Source: CAVPRW01 sp046727435 [NCBI: bacterium] (GTDB taxonomy: Bacteria; Tectomicrobia; Entotheonellia; J063). From it: a DNA stretch of 17,044 bases. The notes under the pieces are model-generated. The model worked only from the letters and a program-made list of their open reading frames with translations, made no database searches and was not told the DNA's origin. Positions 15,135-17,044 of the stretch are shown here, piece after piece; position 1 is the stretch's first letter; every line of letters starts with the position of its first letter. Location: contig JBKPCR010000070.1 in the NCBI GenBank assembly GCA_046727435.1, positions 1-17,044 of the forward strand. Direction: 5' to 3'. The position numbers and the translations under genes were made by a program.

Positions 15135-16547
15135 ATGGAAGCCAGCGAACTGTGCTACACCAGTCTCAGAGGCTTGGCCACACTGATCCAGCGGCAAGAG
15201 GTGTCACCGGTAGAAGCGACCCATGCCGTGCTCGATCGGGTGGAGAAATTCGATCGCCAACTCAACAGCTTCATCACGCTGCTGCAGGACGAAGCGTTGA
15301 CACAGGCTCGCGCTGCTGAGCAGGAGATCCAGGCGGGTCGTTACCGCGGCCCCCTGCATGGTATTCCCATTGCCGTCAAGGACCTGTTTTACACCAAGGG
15401 CATCCGGACGACCGCGGGCTCGAAGATCCTCTCCGACTTCAAGCCAGCATACGATGCCACGGTGATCAGCAAGCTGCATGATGCGGGAGCGATCCTGATC
15501 GGCAAGCTCAATATGCATGAATTTGCGCGTGGTGCCACCAACGCGAGCTCGCTGATCGGCGCTTGCAATAATCCCTGGGATACGCTGCGGGTGCCAGGAG
15601 GATCGAGCGGCGGCTCCGCGGCAGCGGTGGCGGCGGGGCTTTGCTTTGGCTCGCTGGGCTCGGATACCGGAGGTTCCATCCGAATCCCGGCGGCGCTCTG
15701 TGGCATCGTTGGGCTGAAACCGACCTACGGGCGGGTGAGCCGCAATGGCGTCTTCCCCTTGAGCTGGTCGCTCGATCACGTCGGTCCGATGGCGCGCACG
15801 GTGATGGATGCGGCGCTGATGCTGCAGGTCATCGCCGGACACGATCGCCATGACCCTACAACCCGCACCGCCGTGGTGCCGGATTATAGCGTGGCGTTGA
15901 CGAAGGATATCGAAGGCGCCCGCCTGGGAATCCCGCAGGAATTCTACTTCGAGCAACTCGACCCTGAGGTGAGAAACAGTGTGCGGGCCGCCATTCAGAC
16001 GCTCGAACGCGCAGGGGCCCAACTGGAGGAGGTGTCGCTGCCCCTTAGCAAGTATGCGGAGGCGGCGGGCCGGGTCATTGCCTTAACAGAGTCGGCGGAG
16101 ATTCATGAGCAATTCCTGCGAGCGCGTTCTACCGAGTACACCCCAGAGGTGCGCGCCGGCCTGCTCACCGGGCAATTGATCCCGGGCAAGCATTACCTGA
16201 AGGCGCAGCGCCTGCGCAGCCTCATTCGCCAGGAGATGGCAGCGGCGCTCAGGCGCGTCGACGCGCTGGTGACGCCCACCGTGCCCATCCCAGCGCCGAG
16301 AATCGGCCAAACGATGGTAGACATTAGTCAAGAGACCGTCGACATCACATGGGCTTTAAGCCGCTTGACTCGTCCGGCGAACCTGGCGGGGTTCCCGGCG
16401 ATTTCGGTGCCATGCGGCTTTACCGAGGGAGGTCTGCCGATTGGCCTGCAACTCACCGGGCGACCATTCGCCGAGGCGACTATCCTACAGCTGGCCTATG
16501 CCCATGAGCAGGAGAGCATCTGGCATCAACGCCGGCCGATGTTCTAA
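15135..16547 (+). CDS. Amidase signature family hydrolase (AtzE/GatA-like)
   Basis: 470 residues; ATG 15135 with AGGGGGAG about six bases upstream. The amidase signature core is complete: K82 in GIPIAVKD, S157 in PGGSSGGSAAA and nucleophile S181 in GSDTGGSIRIPAA form the Ser-cisSer-Lys triad, with the spacing (75 and 24 residues) of GatA. GLKPTYGRVSRNGVFPLSWS and DHVGPMARTV follow as usual in the family. The C-terminal end carries LTRPANLAGFPAISVPCGF. The reaction is hydrolysis of an amide. With a short GatC-like partner and no GatB, an AtzE-type small-molecule amidase such as 1-carboxybiuret hydrolase is more likely than tRNA amidation, but AtzD/AtzF-type neighbours are not in view, so the substrate is open. 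Existing databases may label it GatA. Cytoplasmic, no signal peptide. Confidence 0.9.
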   Translation: MEASELCYTSLRGLATLIQRQEVSPVEATHAVLDRVEKFDRQLNSFITLLQDEALTQARAAEQEIQAGRYRGPLHGIPIAVKDLFYTKGIRTTAGSKILSDFKPAYDATVISKLHDAGAILIGKLNMHEFARGATNASSLIGACNNPWDTLRVPGGSSGGSAAAVAAGLCFGSLGSDTGGSIRIPAALCGIVGLKPTYGRVSRNGVFPLSWSLDHVGPMARTVMDAALMLQVIAGHDRHDPTTRTAVVPDYSVALTKDIEGARLGIPQEFYFEQLDPEVRNSVRAAIQTLERAGAQLEEVSLPLSKYAEAAGRVIALTESAEIHEQFLRARSTEYTPEVRAGLLTGQLIPGKHYLKAQRLRSLIRQEMAAALRRVDALVTPTVPIPAPRIGQTMVDISQETVDITWALSRLTRPANLAGFPAISVPCGFTEGGLPIGLQLTGRPFAEATILQLAYAHEQESIWHQRRPMF

Positions 16548-16560
16548 AGCTGAAGTGGAT

Positions 16561-16597
16561 GGCGGCCGTGCGGCGGGAACCCCATCGCACGGCCGCC
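16561..16597 (+). terminator. Strong hairpin terminator after the amidase operon
   Basis: A perfect 12-bp stem (GGCGGCCGTGCG 16561-16572 with CGCACGGCCGCC 16586-16597) and a 13-base loop begin 13 bases past the amidase stop. Only a short TTT follows, so termination may be partly factor-dependent. It may also serve the convergent cutA gene from the other side. Confidence 0.7.
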
Positions 16598-16785
16598 GCA
16601 TTTCTGGTCGAGGGCATTGACAATTGGAGCGCGTTCAAAGATGGATCGGTCGCCTTAGGTGAACACTCTCAAATTCTTGCGAAACTCATGCCTGCGCATG
16701 AATGAGACGACTGAGGTCGGGAAGCGGGTGTTAAGTCATTGGGTCGAACTCGACAGCGGTAGGATAGTGTTGAAACACAGAGCTG

Positions 16786-17044
16786 TCAGCCGTGGGTTGT
16801 TTCCTTCACGACCCATTCCCAGTATGGCTGCGTCACTTGGCCGGCAGGAATTTCGACAATCTCCGGCGTGTCATACGGATGATGCGTTCGAATATACTGC
16901 TCCAGTGCGGCATACCGCGAGCGGCGAGTTTTGATCATCATCAGGACTTCTTCGGTTTGCTCAAGTTGCCCCTCCCAGACATACGTCGACATCACATGGG
17001 GAAGCACATTGACACATGCGGCGAGGCGCTCAGTCACCAAGCCG
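16786..17044 (-). CDS. cutA: CutA1-like divalent cation tolerance protein, N terminus outside window
   Basis: About 85 residues are visible, ending at TGA 16786-16788. Motifs of the CutA family are clear: ERLAACVNVLP, then YVWEGQLEQTEEVLMMIKT, RYAALEQYIRTHHPYDTPEI and a terminal YWEWVV. The family is about 105-115 residues long, so roughly the first 20 are beyond the right edge. CutA forms stable trimers related in fold to PII proteins and binds metal ions; its role in copper tolerance is debated. It converges on the amidase operon across the hairpin at 16561-16597. The 188 bases between that hairpin and its stop codon hold nothing recognised. Confidence 0.9.
   Translation of the reverse strand, partial: GLVTERLAACVNVLPHVMSTYVWEGQLEQTEEVLMMIKTRRSRYAALEQYIRTHHPYDTPEIVEIPAGQVTQPYWEWVVKETTHG

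Overview
The window is bacterial, mostly GC-rich by eye, with clear Shine-Dalgarno sites and sigma70-type promoters. Two-component proteins with REC, PAS, GAF and LuxR-type HTH domains, a WD40-caspase protein and an AtzE/GatA-like amidase suggest a free-living environmental bacterium with a large signalling repertoire. The protein style recalls NC10, Rokubacteria or Nitrospirota-like lineages, but this is an impression, not an assignment. No rRNA, tRNA, CRISPR array or phage structural gene was seen.

Region 1 (1-8577) looks like the right arm of an integrative element. It carries the C-terminal end of a TIR-domain protein, a two-gene unit of a small secreted protein and an exported WD40-caspase (C14) protein with intact His-Cys dyad, and a lower-GC cassette encoding a SEC-C/HNH-like zinc protein between perfect 28-bp inverted repeats. 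A putative mobility module follows: a 93-aa protein, a gene with a 33-codon internal repeat, a zinc-ribbon protein behind a near-consensus promoter, and a large serine recombinase. The recombinase ends inside an ABC-transporter substrate-binding protein gene on the opposite strand. That gene keeps its start but loses its C-terminal half, which is not in the window, so the element probably continues beyond the left edge.

Region 2 (about 9190-12660) is a stretch of decayed genes: a hybrid histidine kinase remnant, a REC-GAF-HTH response regulator broken by a frameshift and deletion, a glycogen phosphorylase reduced to two short pieces, and a PAS-GAF-PAS hybrid kinase with a nonsense codon, frameshifts and a lost kinase core. 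Internal domains are missing while flanking pieces remain. An intact double-receiver protein (12640-13446) sits immediately upstream of the last kinase.

Region 3 (13447-17044) is ordinary chromosome: a membrane-anchored protein with four ~23-residue repeats, a promoter, an AtzG-like/amidase operon ending at a strong hairpin, and a partial convergent cutA.

The most interesting possibility is that the recombinase-linked segment is an accessory, possibly defence-related, island combining TIR, caspase and HNH-like components. This is inference: the TIR gene is cut by the window edge, the caspase appears exported, and nothing shows that the three act together.
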